Source: Lunasporangiospora selenospora (Eukaryota > Mortierellomycota > Mortierellomycetes > Mortierellales > Mortierellaceae). Taken from it: DNA of 17,950 nt. Made by a program: the position numbers and the translations under genes. Positions 1 to 9,171 of the stretch are shown here, in pieces. Every line of letters begins with the position of its first letter. Position 1 is the stretch's first letter. The notes under the pieces were generated by a model. The model saw only the letters and a program-made list of their open reading frames with translations, ran no database searches and was not told the DNA's origin. The DNA lies in the NCBI GenBank assembly GCA_015680635.1, contig JAABOA010000269.1, positions 1 through 17,950 of the forward strand, written 5' to 3'.

Positions 1-34
<34 letters not shown>
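1..34. repeat. (CT)n dinucleotide microsatellite at the left edge
   Basis: An uninterrupted CT tract starts at the first base and is cut by the window edge, so its true length is unknown. It lies upstream of gene A. It is the reverse complement in type of the GA tract at 3155-3188 on the other side of gene A. Confidence 0.95.
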
Positions 35-310
35 ACACATTTTTTTCCCTACTTTTACCGCAGCATCGTGGCAATGCCCACAACATCCAATCCTGTGCCT
101 ACTGCACATTACCCAGCTGCCCATTAAACGATTCGATCACCTTCTTTCCTTCCTTTCTTCCTTCCCCCTCCACTCTTCTCTCTTTTCAAAAGTTTATTAT
201 CCATTCCTTCTTGGATCCAGCAACACTTTTTTCATTCTTCTCCATCGTTACACCTTTGCTCCCACTCGCCCACTGTCCCCATTCGCTGACGAATTGCTTG
301 CTTTGGACGC
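35..310 (+). promoter_or_regulatory. Upstream region of gene A
   Basis: No gene is visible here. The stretch contains a strongly pyrimidine-rich block at about 139-187 (runs of CTTCC/TTCC), as is common upstream of fungal transcription starts. No clear TATA box is seen. The frame of the ATG at 311 is closed by a TGA at 287-289. No AG acceptor lies between that stop and the ATG, so translation of gene A most likely starts at 311. Confidence 0.4.
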
Positions 311-2925
311 ATGGGGGCAATCTACCTTGCATGCCTCACTGCCAATGGCACTCGACTCATCGGCTTCTCATATGTTTCCAAGATGCCCTTCAATGACCAA
401 GGGCCACCGGACCATATGATCATTGTCCAGTCGAATCCCAACCCAGCCTCGGCCTCTGATGTCACTTGGTCCCTTCTCGCCGTCAAACCATACAACTACT
501 CTCCCTGGGACTTTTCGCCAATGCAATGCAATGTCGATCCCAAAACAGGAGTCTTCACCATGATGTCCTACTTCAATACGACAGAATCGATCCTCAATGT
601 CACCTCAGTCCCCAATCCTCAGCAGCCACTCCCAGGAGGCGTTCAGTACACTCCTTCCACAGACACTTGGTCGAAATTCACTCTCAGTTCAGACTACAAG
701 TGGAAGGACGACGGAGACACCTTTGACCTCTTCCAATGGCCCAATACGACGACTCTCTATCAAGCCAACATCGGCGTCGGTGCCTCGCAGAACATGGTCA
801 ATATTGGTTATCTTTCTGAGGATGGTTCTAACCAGTTTGTCAACTCAGAGTCCTGGGGATTGGTATGGGAAGAATGGTCACTATACCACCACAACTGCCT
901 CGTTTGGTTGAAGCGAGCTAGGACAACGGAAGCTAACAAACGACTCTTGCCTGGTTCACCTGGACCGTACTTAGGATCCTCTTGTGTATGGATATCCCGT
1001 GAATGTTGTCTTTGGTAAAGATGCACTCTACCAGTTCGGGACATTTGTCGCCAACAACAAGACGGGAGCGCTCAACACAATGCTTACACGGATACCAATT
1101 GGCGACGACTATTTATTTCAACCCGAGAACAGGACAATCATTAATGCTACATCCATTAGCGCTTGTGACACCGCTTCGCTCACCGCAAAATTCTTTAATG
1201 ATACGCTCTACATCATCTGTCACGTAAGTCCTCGACGAGACATTGTCTCTCAATCTCCTTGGTCACAAGTGAACGATGTTCGGTCGACTTACTAGAGTTT
1301 TTGCTGTCGGTGGAATCTGATTCTAGATGGATGCTTGGTTCCCTTTCGAGGTGTCCCTCTTTTACTACCGAGACGGGCCCAACCGAGATAAGGCTGTGAG
1401 CGAACCAGTTGTCCTTGCCGGGAGCGAAGTTTACTCATCATTAATGCAGCCCATCGGTGGAGGGAATGGGCACACCCCGTTTGCTTATTTGACATCTATT
1501 GTTAACGTTATCGGAGTCACTCTCCGTCCAGGAGTCTTGGGGACATTTGAGCAGTTGGATATTGTAGTCAACATTACAGACCCTTTTGGATACAATGATC
1601 ATGGACCCACCAAAAAGAACTATGTTGGGGCAATTGTTGGAGGAACATTGGCTGGCGTGTTTCTCCTTATGGTACTGATACTGTATCGACCTGCCAAAAG
1701 GAGATGGCCACGGTGGAAAGCCAGGTTACGGGAAAAGATCATTGCCATGGTCAGCGAGGACCGTGAGGAAGACACACAGGAGTACCCTCTTCAGGATATG
1801 GACAAGGATGCGGCCAAGATCGAAGCACAAGATGCGGATGAAAACACTGAAGATCAAGGAAAGATCCTGGTCACGTCCGAGGCAGACTTGGAAGGCGCAG
1901 TGGACTTGGCGAATATCCACAGCACGGATTATGGTTATCTAGCAGAAGTAGGACTGGAGCATCATCCGCGACCAGCTGTAGTGACCTCATTCTCAGAAGC
2001 TTACCACGGAGATTCTGACAGCACAATCTCGGGAGACGGACCAGGCCCAAGTATATCCTCAGCGACGAGTGAAGTTGACGCGGGAGTACCGCTCATATCT
2101 GTAGCTCGATTGACCTCTGCAGCCACGGACTCGGTTCTCACCACATCTCAGGCTCGATTACCACCCTCTCAACAACACGTAATTTCTGCCACCAACTCTG
2201 ACAGGGCCGAGACATTGTCCACCTCGACGCCCCTTTCAGCAATGGCTCTCACTCCCCAGACAACAGGTGTTTCTTCTTCAGCCTCATCTGCTTCGTATAC
2301 ATATACCCGTGCTCATGACACACATCTGGCGCCATCATCTCAACATCAACCATATTTATCTCCGGCACCTCCTGTGTCCACACCATCGCCCTTGAGCATT
2401 GTCAGCACTGCTTCAACCACAAAACTGTACAGGGAAGCAAATCCAACTGATATGGTGGGAGATCGGTCAAAGGCGTTTCTGGAGGACAACTTTGGACAGG
2501 ATGATCTGGATGAGGAACTTCCACGGTACCGGCGTCGACTCTCGTCTTTGCCCGGCTCTTCTCTCCCTATACCATCAGCACCACCGGCATTTCCGACAAT
2601 GCCTTCACTTCCATTCTTGACAGAGCCCTCAGCACCTCCATTGGATGATTTCGGGGCGGATGAAACAGACCTTGAGACGACTTCAACGGTCCTGGATAAT
2701 TCTTCTCAAATCAGTCCGAGGGATTGTATGGAGCCTGACCAGGATCCATGTGAGAACCTGGAAGATCACTCTCAAAACGACGGTGGCACAGTTGTAAATG
2801 TGGAAGAAGCAGCACCAGCTCGGGCCGCTGCTGCAACGGTTGTGACTAGCCATGGCTCGGAAGCCTCTGAGGTATCTACCAGGAATAGTGAAAGCGATAA
2901 TGGTGGTGCTACTACCAGAACATGA
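311..2925 (+). CDS. Gene A: uncharacterised single-pass membrane protein, inverted and most diverged member of a four-gene family
   Basis: Three exons, 311-862, 975-1223 and 1327-2925, join in phase 0 to give 799 residues. The donors are GTATGG and GTAAGT and the acceptors are TTAG and CTAG. The predicted ectodomain is residues 1-365 with many N-glycosylation sequons (NTT, NVT, NKT, NRT, NAT, NDT). It ends in a membrane-proximal VNITDPFGY motif shared with the paralogs. One membrane span (about 366-387) is followed by the basic/aromatic motif RRWPRWKA and a Ser/Thr/Pro-rich tail of about 410 residues. The tail holds KILVT (446-450), HHPRP, LPRY (665-668) and PSAP at 683 and 701. No cleavable signal peptide is evident; basic residues just after the span suggest N-out, C-in topology. 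Unlike B-D, it has no Ser/Thr-rich insert in the ectodomain. I do not recognise the family. Adhesion, sensing or vesicle roles are possible but unproven. Confidence 0.85.
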
Positions 2926-3152
2926 TGATTCCAATCTCAGGTCTCCCTTCCCCCTCTCTCCCCCCCTCTCTCTTCTCTACATTAGAGAATCCATAGTGTA
3001 TAATAGTAGTCGGGAAAAAAAGTCTCTTCATGCATTCTTTTCTTTTTTCTTTTTTAATCATACGAATTATCTCCGCCCAGCGGACTCGACTGAACCAATG
3101 CCTGTTGGTCCTTCGAGACGACTCATCTCCAAATGGTCTTGAATTAGAAGCT

Positions 3153-3190
<38 letters not shown>

Positions 3191-3208
3191 CTCTCCTTGA
3201 GTTAGCCC
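2926..3208. other. Convergent intergenic region between genes A and B
   Basis: Genes A and B meet tail to tail here, so both 3' ends and terminators should lie in these 283 bp. The region holds a CT-rich block (about 2942-2975), a T-rich stretch (3039-3056) and the GA microsatellite. No canonical AATAAA is evident and no gene is seen. Confidence 0.6.
3155..3188. repeat. (GA)17 dinucleotide microsatellite
   Basis: Thirty-four bases of perfect GA repeat lie 21 bp beyond the stop codon of gene B, on the far side of gene A. With the CT tract at 1-34 it forms an inverted pair of simple repeats that bracket gene A, the only member of the cluster in inverted orientation. Confidence 0.97.
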
Positions 3209-6005
3209 CTATTCACCCTGTATAGTAAGGTTGTTGTTGGAGTGGCCCCCTATCCTTGAGATTTGCTCCACGCTCGAATCCGTACTTGGTATTGTCGATG
3301 GCCAAATTGGTCCCTGCTCTGTTGTTGGTGGCACGACCCCTTCTACAGCCACCATCGGGGGTGCCGATGGAGGATGCTGTTCAGAATGGAATGCAACAGG
3401 TGGCGGCGCTGGGATGATGGACTGCTCCACATAGGGTGGTACAACATCCTCCCCATCCACGTCCTCTGTTATCTGCTCCTCCTCCGTCATCTTGGGTCGT
3501 AAAGTGACAGTTTCGTCAATGGTCAGTGTGTAATCGGTACTGTTGCTGCTGCTTGTCGAGGGGATATCGGATGACTCCCAACGATATGGTATAGTTTGGC
3601 CGGTCAAGGGCTGATGATTGCGCAGAGATACAGGGTAATCGGAAGGATCGACTGGGGGTGCAGACGGAAGAGTTGAAGGGGTTTGCTTTGATGGCAATAG
3701 CGAAACTAGGAGCGTGGGCCGTTCTTTTCCAGAGGCTACGGTTGTTGGGGGCAGTCCCAAGACGGCCGGGTTTGGTCGTGGTGGCGATGGATCACGCGAT
3801 GAAGAAGAGGTCGAACTGGATCCTGGCCTCACATCGTTCTGAGAGTAGTTGGTCACGACAGTCGGTCGAGGGTGGTGCTCAAGATTCAATTCATCTGCGA
3901 ATCGGCCAGACACAACCCCAGTCAAGGGTTCTGCAAGATTCATTGCCCCTGCCAAATCCTCATCGCAAGTGACTAGAATCTTGTCCTGACCCTCAAACTC
4001 TTTGCTGCTGTCTCTCGAGGGGATCTCGATTTTGGCCGATTCCTTGGGATCTAGCTCGGAGGATTGTTTCTTCCCCGTCTCCTTTGAAGGGTTGCCTCTG
4101 TGGTCGCCCTGGAGATCAGCGTCGGATGAAATTTGTTCGAGTAATCTCCGCCTCCATTGTGCTTTCCACCGTGGCCATCTTCTTTTGATAGGTCGATAGA
4201 GAATAACCAATGCGACGAGAATGACTCCAGCAACAGTGCCTCCGATGATTAAACTCAGGTTAGGAGGAGGGCCCCAGCTCACTTGTTCGAATCCAAAATC
4301 GTCTGTGATATTCACCGAGTAACTCACATACTGGGACCCTCGAAGAGGTAGCGAGGCTGTGATTTCGAGCCCTTGTATTCCTGACCTAGCTGGACAATAC
4401 AAAAACGCCCCTTGTCCAGGAAGATCCCCTCCTATGGGTTGAAACAGTTCGAGTGTTTGGATGTCCCAACGGCCGATAGTCGGTTCTGCACCATCCTCGT
4501 CTTTGATCATGACGAACCAATTCGGTGGGGTCTAAGATATTCAGATTATATATATATATTTCAGAACAGAGGTTAGCAATAGGATAGTATGAAAAGAAGC
4601 CATAATATTACTCGAGAGATCAAACAGGCTGAATGTCAATTGTCCATCACCAAAGAGGTTTCTTACCAGGCATAGAATATAGAGACTATCTCGGTATGGT
4701 TTGGCCGCCAATGAATCAGCATCGCATGTAAACCCTGGTAGAGGGATGACGGGGTAGTCGTTTGTTGGAGAAAAGGTAAAGTTATCTCGGATTGGGATCC
4801 TTGTCAGATAGAACTTGCGGTCGCCTGTCCGATTGTCCTCAATCTTTGTTCCAAGCTGGAAGAGAGATTTCTTGGCAAAGGCTAGAAGAACAGGGTATCC
4901 AAAGAATACAGGACTCTGACGGCAGATTGAACCAAAAAAAGAACCCAGGTGTTTGTTTAATTACCGAGATTCTTGGTAGGAACAGGACAGAGTAGATTAT
5001 CTCTCTCCTCCCACTCCCATCCTCTTTCAACCCTTATTGTTCATCAAGACTTACCAGCTCCCATTGTTCCCAGTTGACCATCGTAAAAGAGCCATCGTTG
5101 GGGAGGAGTCCAATGTTGATAGAGTTCCCTGAACCAATGTTAGCATGGAGGAACAAAGCCGAGTGTGGGAGTGCTTTCGCAGCAGGAGTTGGTGTGGCAG
5201 AGGGCGGGGATCCAGAGGACCTTGAAGCAAGGGATCTTGAAGTAGAGTATGTTGCAGTAGAGGATGTTAAATTAAAGAATGATGGAGAAACGGGATCTCT
5301 AGTAGGTATTATTGGGATTGTAGTAAGTGTTGATGGAGGAGTTGGTGAAGAACCGTCTGCTCTGGCGAATAGCTGATTCCTCATGAATGCTGATGTAGGT
5401 CCAAAAGAGACTATGTTGTTCCAATCGGCTATACCTCCAGTGGGCGAGGATATACTTCCAGTGGGCGAGGATTTACTTCCAGTGGGCGAGGATTTACTTC
5501 TAGTGGGCGAGGGGCTGGATTTGCTACTACTTCCTTTACCACCACTACCAGCGCTGGCCTCCTCGTCTATCCGTGGCCGGAAGAGGATAAACGAATTGGG
5601 CTTGAGGTAGCTGTCACCCCAACGATAGTCGGAACTGAGCGTAAAGTTGGCCCACGTTCCTAAAGAAGGGTCAAACAGAAATCCTCCAGGTGGCCGTGTC
5701 GGAAGATCATCTGGATAGATTGTCGAACTCTTTTTCCCATCCTCAAACATTGAGATCATGGCAAAGATCCCTGTTTCTGGGTCAGCATGACAGGCCACAG
5801 TAGACTGATGCCGTATGCCAAGCGTTTCCATGAGGATGCTGGATGTAAGCTCCCAGGTGACGGATTCAAGATTAGGAGGCGATGAGTTTGACCGAATTAG
5901 GACCACATGCGTTTTACGGCCATAATAATCCATTTTAAAAGTCTGGGTCATCCCAACCATGCGAGTGCCATTCTGGGCAATGCATTCAAGGTCCAGCACA
6001 CCCAT
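3209..6005 (-). CDS. Gene B: uncharacterised single-pass membrane protein with a long Ser/Thr/Pro ectodomain insert
   Basis: Exons 6005-5055, 4915-4667 and 4531-3209 join in phase 0 to give 840 residues; donors are GTAAGT and GTAAGA, acceptors CAG and TTAG. The conserved N-terminus CIAQNGTRM matches C. Between the SFILFRP block and the LPHSALFLHANIGSGN block lies an insert of over 100 residues, rich in Ser, Thr and Pro. It includes a four-unit repeat of the SSPTGSK type. The membrane span is about residues 493-512, followed by YRPIKRRWPRWKAQW. The tail carries GQDKILVTCDEDL (from about 582), HHPRPTVVT, PSAP at 689, VPPY at 764 and PSAP at 788. It is the largest copy, and the extra length lies almost wholly in the insert. 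The start at 6005 is the first in-frame ATG; SPRD codons precede it and resemble the matching codons in C. No cleavable signal peptide is seen. Function is unknown. Confidence 0.85.
5430..5513 (-). repeat. 21-bp coding minisatellite, four units, in exon 1 of gene B
   Basis: Four consecutive 21-bp units start at 5430, 5451, 5472 and 5493 and differ at only a few positions; each contains AGTGGGCGAGG on the plus strand. Because 21 is a multiple of three, they encode seven-residue Ser/Pro/Thr/Gly repeats in the ectodomain insert. Unit gain or loss would change stalk length without a frameshift. Confidence 0.93.
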
Positions 6006-6393
6006 GTCCCTGGGACTGTGGCAGTGAAAAGTAGAAAAGGGGGTGGTGGAAGGTGGATGATGCAGACGGAATTATCGAAAGGGGAGAGAAAGAGGAGGCT
6101 GTGCAAGTTCAAGGTTCGAAAGCAACGAAAAGAGCGAGTGCGAGCGAGTGCGAGCAAGAGCTAAGAGAAGAAGAAAAAAAAAAGAACATTGGTCCAGATT
6201 CTGATGGCAATGCAAGCATTGGTCCCTGAGAATTTGTATTTGGGCAACTCTAGACTTTCTCTGTATCCTAATTAAACTTTGATATGCTGGTGCAACCATT
6301 TGCTATTATTGTAATTTTGGTAGCGCCATATTTCACTTTTTCTGCATTCAATCCATTCGACGGAAGCACTTGAACCCCAGGTTCTGCTGGTTC
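6006..6393. promoter_or_regulatory. Intergenic: promoter of gene B and 3' end of gene C
   Basis: This 388-bp stretch precedes gene B and follows gene C. On the minus strand, the bases just upstream of the B start form a pyrimidine tract (CCCCCTTTTCTACTTTT) ending in CACAG and CCCAG. A nearly identical tract precedes gene C. Further upstream there is a GCTCGCACTC direct repeat and a T10 run. No gene is supported. Confidence 0.45.
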
Positions 6394-8920
6394 TTATTTA
6401 CAAATCGTCGGTGCATTGTCCATCTTGGGACCCGTGGGCTCTTGCTCTTGTTCCTGAGCTTGTTCTTGTTCTTGTTCCTGAATAACGGTAACGCTGTTGG
6501 TACTTTTCTCTATCCTCGTGATTTGCTCGGAGGCGGAGTCTGTACTCGGGACTGTCGATGGTAATGATGGTGGTGATCCCAGTTCTGCTGTTGACACTTC
6601 ACTTTCAATAGCCGCCAATGAAGGTGCCGATGGTAGGTGTTGTTCAAGATGGGATGCAGAAAGTGGGAGGATTGAGAGGTCAGGCTGTTTCACATAGGGT
6701 GGAACTCTATCCTCTTCATCCACATCCTCTGTATCTGTATTCTGTCTCCTCCCATCCATCTTGTGTTGTGAAGTCTTGGCATTATTGCTGCTACTTGATG
6801 ATGGGATATCTGTAGATTCCCGGTGCCGTGGTATAATTTGAACGCTCAAGGGATGATGGTTGTTCGGAGGAGGAGGTAGAGGGTAATCGGATGCATTGGC
6901 CAGAGGAGCTGATGGAAGAGCTGAAAGGGTATAATTTGATGGCAATGGCGATAACAAGAGTGCGAGCTGTTCCTTTCCTGAGACTATGGCTGTCGGTGGT
7001 GCTACCAGTAGTGCTGGCGTTGGTTTTGGTACCGGTAATGATTCGCGTAACGAGATAGAGGTTGATCCTACTGCCTCCACATCATCTTGAGCATGACTGG
7101 TCACGACTGTTGGCTGAGGGTGATAATCCAGGTCCAAGTCACCCATGTATCTGTCAGTCGTGTCATCTTCCTGGGTAGCCAAGGGGTCTGTGAGATTCAT
7201 TACTCCTACCAAATCGTCATCACAAGTGACCAGAATCTTGTCTTGACCTTCAAACTCGTTGCTGTTATCTCTTGAAGGAATCTCGATTTTGGTTGATTCT
7301 TCACAATCTGTCTCGAAGGCTTGTTTCCTCATATCCATTGTTTCTTCATCTCCATGGTTGTCCCCATTGTCGGATGAAATTTGTTTCATCATTTTCTTCT
7401 TCCACCGAGCTTTCCATCGAGGCCACCTTCTCCTGATCGGACGATAGAAAATAACCATTGAAAAGAGTATGATTACAGAAACAGATGTACCGAGGATCAA
7501 CTCTGTGTGTGCTTCACCCAGAATCGAGTACTCTTCTGTGTGATTGTATCCAAAGTTCTCCGTGATATTGACAGGATAAAAAGCAAAGCTCACATCTTCA
7601 TAAGACTTTGAAGGGACGAGAGGGGCCCCGAATATTGACGCACTGGAGGGGCAATACAAAAACGGATCTTGTCCGGGAAGATCTCCTCCTATGGGTTGAA
7701 ACGTATAAAACTCATTCGCGCCGTAATAATGACTTATTGTAGGCACTGCATTGTCTTCATCCTTAATGACAACCATCTTATTCGAAGGTCTCTAAGATAC
7801 CCATTATTATTAAAGATAGCAGAGAGGTGAATAAGTAAAATAGAAACCCGTTCAGGAACTGGGAGAGCTACAGCCGAAATGTCAATTACCAATAATAAAA
7901 AGAGTTTCTTACCACACAAATAATATAGAGATGATCTCGGTACGATTTGGCCATCATTGATTCTGCATCACATGTAAATCCTGGTAGAGGGATGGCGGGG
8001 TAGTTGCTTGTCGGAATGAATGCAAAGTTGTCTCGGATTGGGATCCTTGTTAGAAAGAAATTGCGGTCACCTGTCCGATAATCTCCAATCGTTGTTCCAA
8101 GCTGGAAGAGAGATTTCCTGGCAAAGGCTAGAAGAACAGGGTATCCATAGGTTTGAGGATCCTAAATGAAATGAAGTTGAACCAACTATTGTTAAAACTT
8201 TTAGGTAATTGATGGGAATAGGATAAAGTAGATCATCACTCTCCCAACCCCCCTTTTTCTTTCACTCTTTTAATACTCAAGACTTACCAGCTCCCATTGT
8301 TCCCAATTAATCATCTTGTAGGTGCCATCGTTAGGGAGGAGTCCAATATTGACAGTGTTTCCTGAGCCTATGTTGGCATGGAAGAACAAGGCCGAGTGCG
8401 GGAGTGGTTTCAGAGTAGGGGGAGTTGGGATGCTGGAGGGTAAAGATGTAGTGGTGGATGGTTGATTGTCAGGTATCTGTGGTTGGAAGAGGATAAACGA
8501 ATTGGGCTTCAGGTAACTATCACCCCAGCGATAATCGGCACTGAGTGTAAAGTTGATCCACTTTCCCAAAGAAGAGTCAAACAATATTCCTCCAGGCTGC
8601 AGCTTCAGGAGATTATTATCCCATGGGCCGGGAGACGCACTTGTTTTCTTCTTCTCGAACATTGAGATCAAGGCAAAGATTCCTGTCTCAGGGTCGGCAT
8701 GACAGGCCACAGTAAATTGATCATCCCGTATTCCAGTCGCCCCCATGTACTGACTAGAAACAAGCTCCCATGCGACAGACTCGAGATGAGGGGGTGATGG
8801 ATTTGACTGGATTAAAAGCACATGGGTATTGCCTCCATCTCCATCCATTTTCGGGGCGAAACTCATCCCAGCCATGCGAGTGCCATTCTGGGCAATGCAC
8901 TGGAGGATCAGCCGACCCAT
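6394..8920 (-). CDS. Gene C: uncharacterised single-pass membrane protein of the cluster family
   Basis: Exons 8920-8288, 8161-7913 and 7791-6394 join in phase 0 to give 759 residues; donors are GTAAGT and GTAAGA, acceptors TTTAG and TTAG. It has the family N-terminus (CIAQNGTRMAGM), the TVACHADPETGIFALISMF block and a short Ser/Thr/Pro insert before LPHSALFFHANIGSGN. The middle exon is DPQTYGYPVLLAFARKSLFQ onwards. The membrane span is about 391-410 and is followed by YRPIRRRWPRWKARWKKK. The tail contains IEIPSRDNSNEFEGQDKILV, HPQPTVVTSHAQDDV, PSAP at 587, VPPY at 657 and PSAP at 681. It ends in a Gln/Glu repeat encoded by hexanucleotide-like DNA repeats. An in-frame stretch extends 22 codons upstream of the ATG but begins with TTG, so I chose the ATG at 8920. 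The last part of exon 3 is nearly identical to gene D. Function is unknown. Confidence 0.85.
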
Positions 8921-9171
8921 ATCCCTGGGGGTTGAGGTAATAAAAAGTAGAAAAGGGGAGGTGGGGAGAGGGACAGGAAACCTCAAAGAGGAGAAGTAGG
9001 GTTGAAAGAGAGCAAGAAGAGAGGATTGCAGTGCTGAGCTGCAAAGAGTCTGAACAGTCTAGGGATTCGACTCTTAAACCTTAGACTTGTGTAGCCAACT
9101 GATTTTTATATTTCCTGTCGACTCCACAGGGAAATCTGTTGAACCAATCTCGGTAGGACCGACAACAGGGC
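8921..9171. promoter_or_regulatory. Intergenic: promoter of gene C and 3' end of gene D
   Basis: These 251 bp separate C from D. On the minus strand the segment adjoining the C start has CCCCTTTTCTACTTTTTATT followed by CCCCCAG, closely matching the tract upstream of B. No gene is visible. Confidence 0.45.
9103..9110 (-). promoter_or_regulatory. TATA-like element upstream of gene C
   Basis: The minus strand reads TATAAAAA about 183 bp upstream of the gene C ATG. The sequence fits a TATA box, but the distance to the real transcription start is unknown and AT-rich matches arise easily by chance. Confidence 0.3.

Noticed and set aside
863-1018. Continuation of gene A exon 1 to a stop at 1018
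   Set aside because: After residue 184 the frame loses all similarity to B-D. A GTATGG donor at 863 and a TTAG acceptor before 975 restore the conserved 83-residue middle block.
984-1295. Separate small gene starting at the ATG at 984
   Set aside because: It is exon 2 of gene A; the equivalent exon in B, C and D begins three codons earlier at a splice acceptor.
5430-5513. CRISPR-like repeat array
   Set aside because: The units are directly adjacent without spacers, are in frame within a coding exon, and the genome is eukaryotic. It is a coding minisatellite.
6072-6299. Minus-strand frame with FFFLLLLALAR that resembles a signal peptide for gene B
   Set aside because: The hydrophobic run comes from a T10/CTT tract. 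The only nearby ATG is in a different frame and gives a Phe/Ser run, and no good splice donor links it to gene B exon 1.
8921-8986. N-terminal extension of gene C (RFPVPLPTSPFLLFITSTPRD)
   Set aside because: It is in frame but starts with TTG, not ATG. Its DNA is the same pyrimidine tract found upstream of gene B, so it is more likely promoter, leader or intron end.
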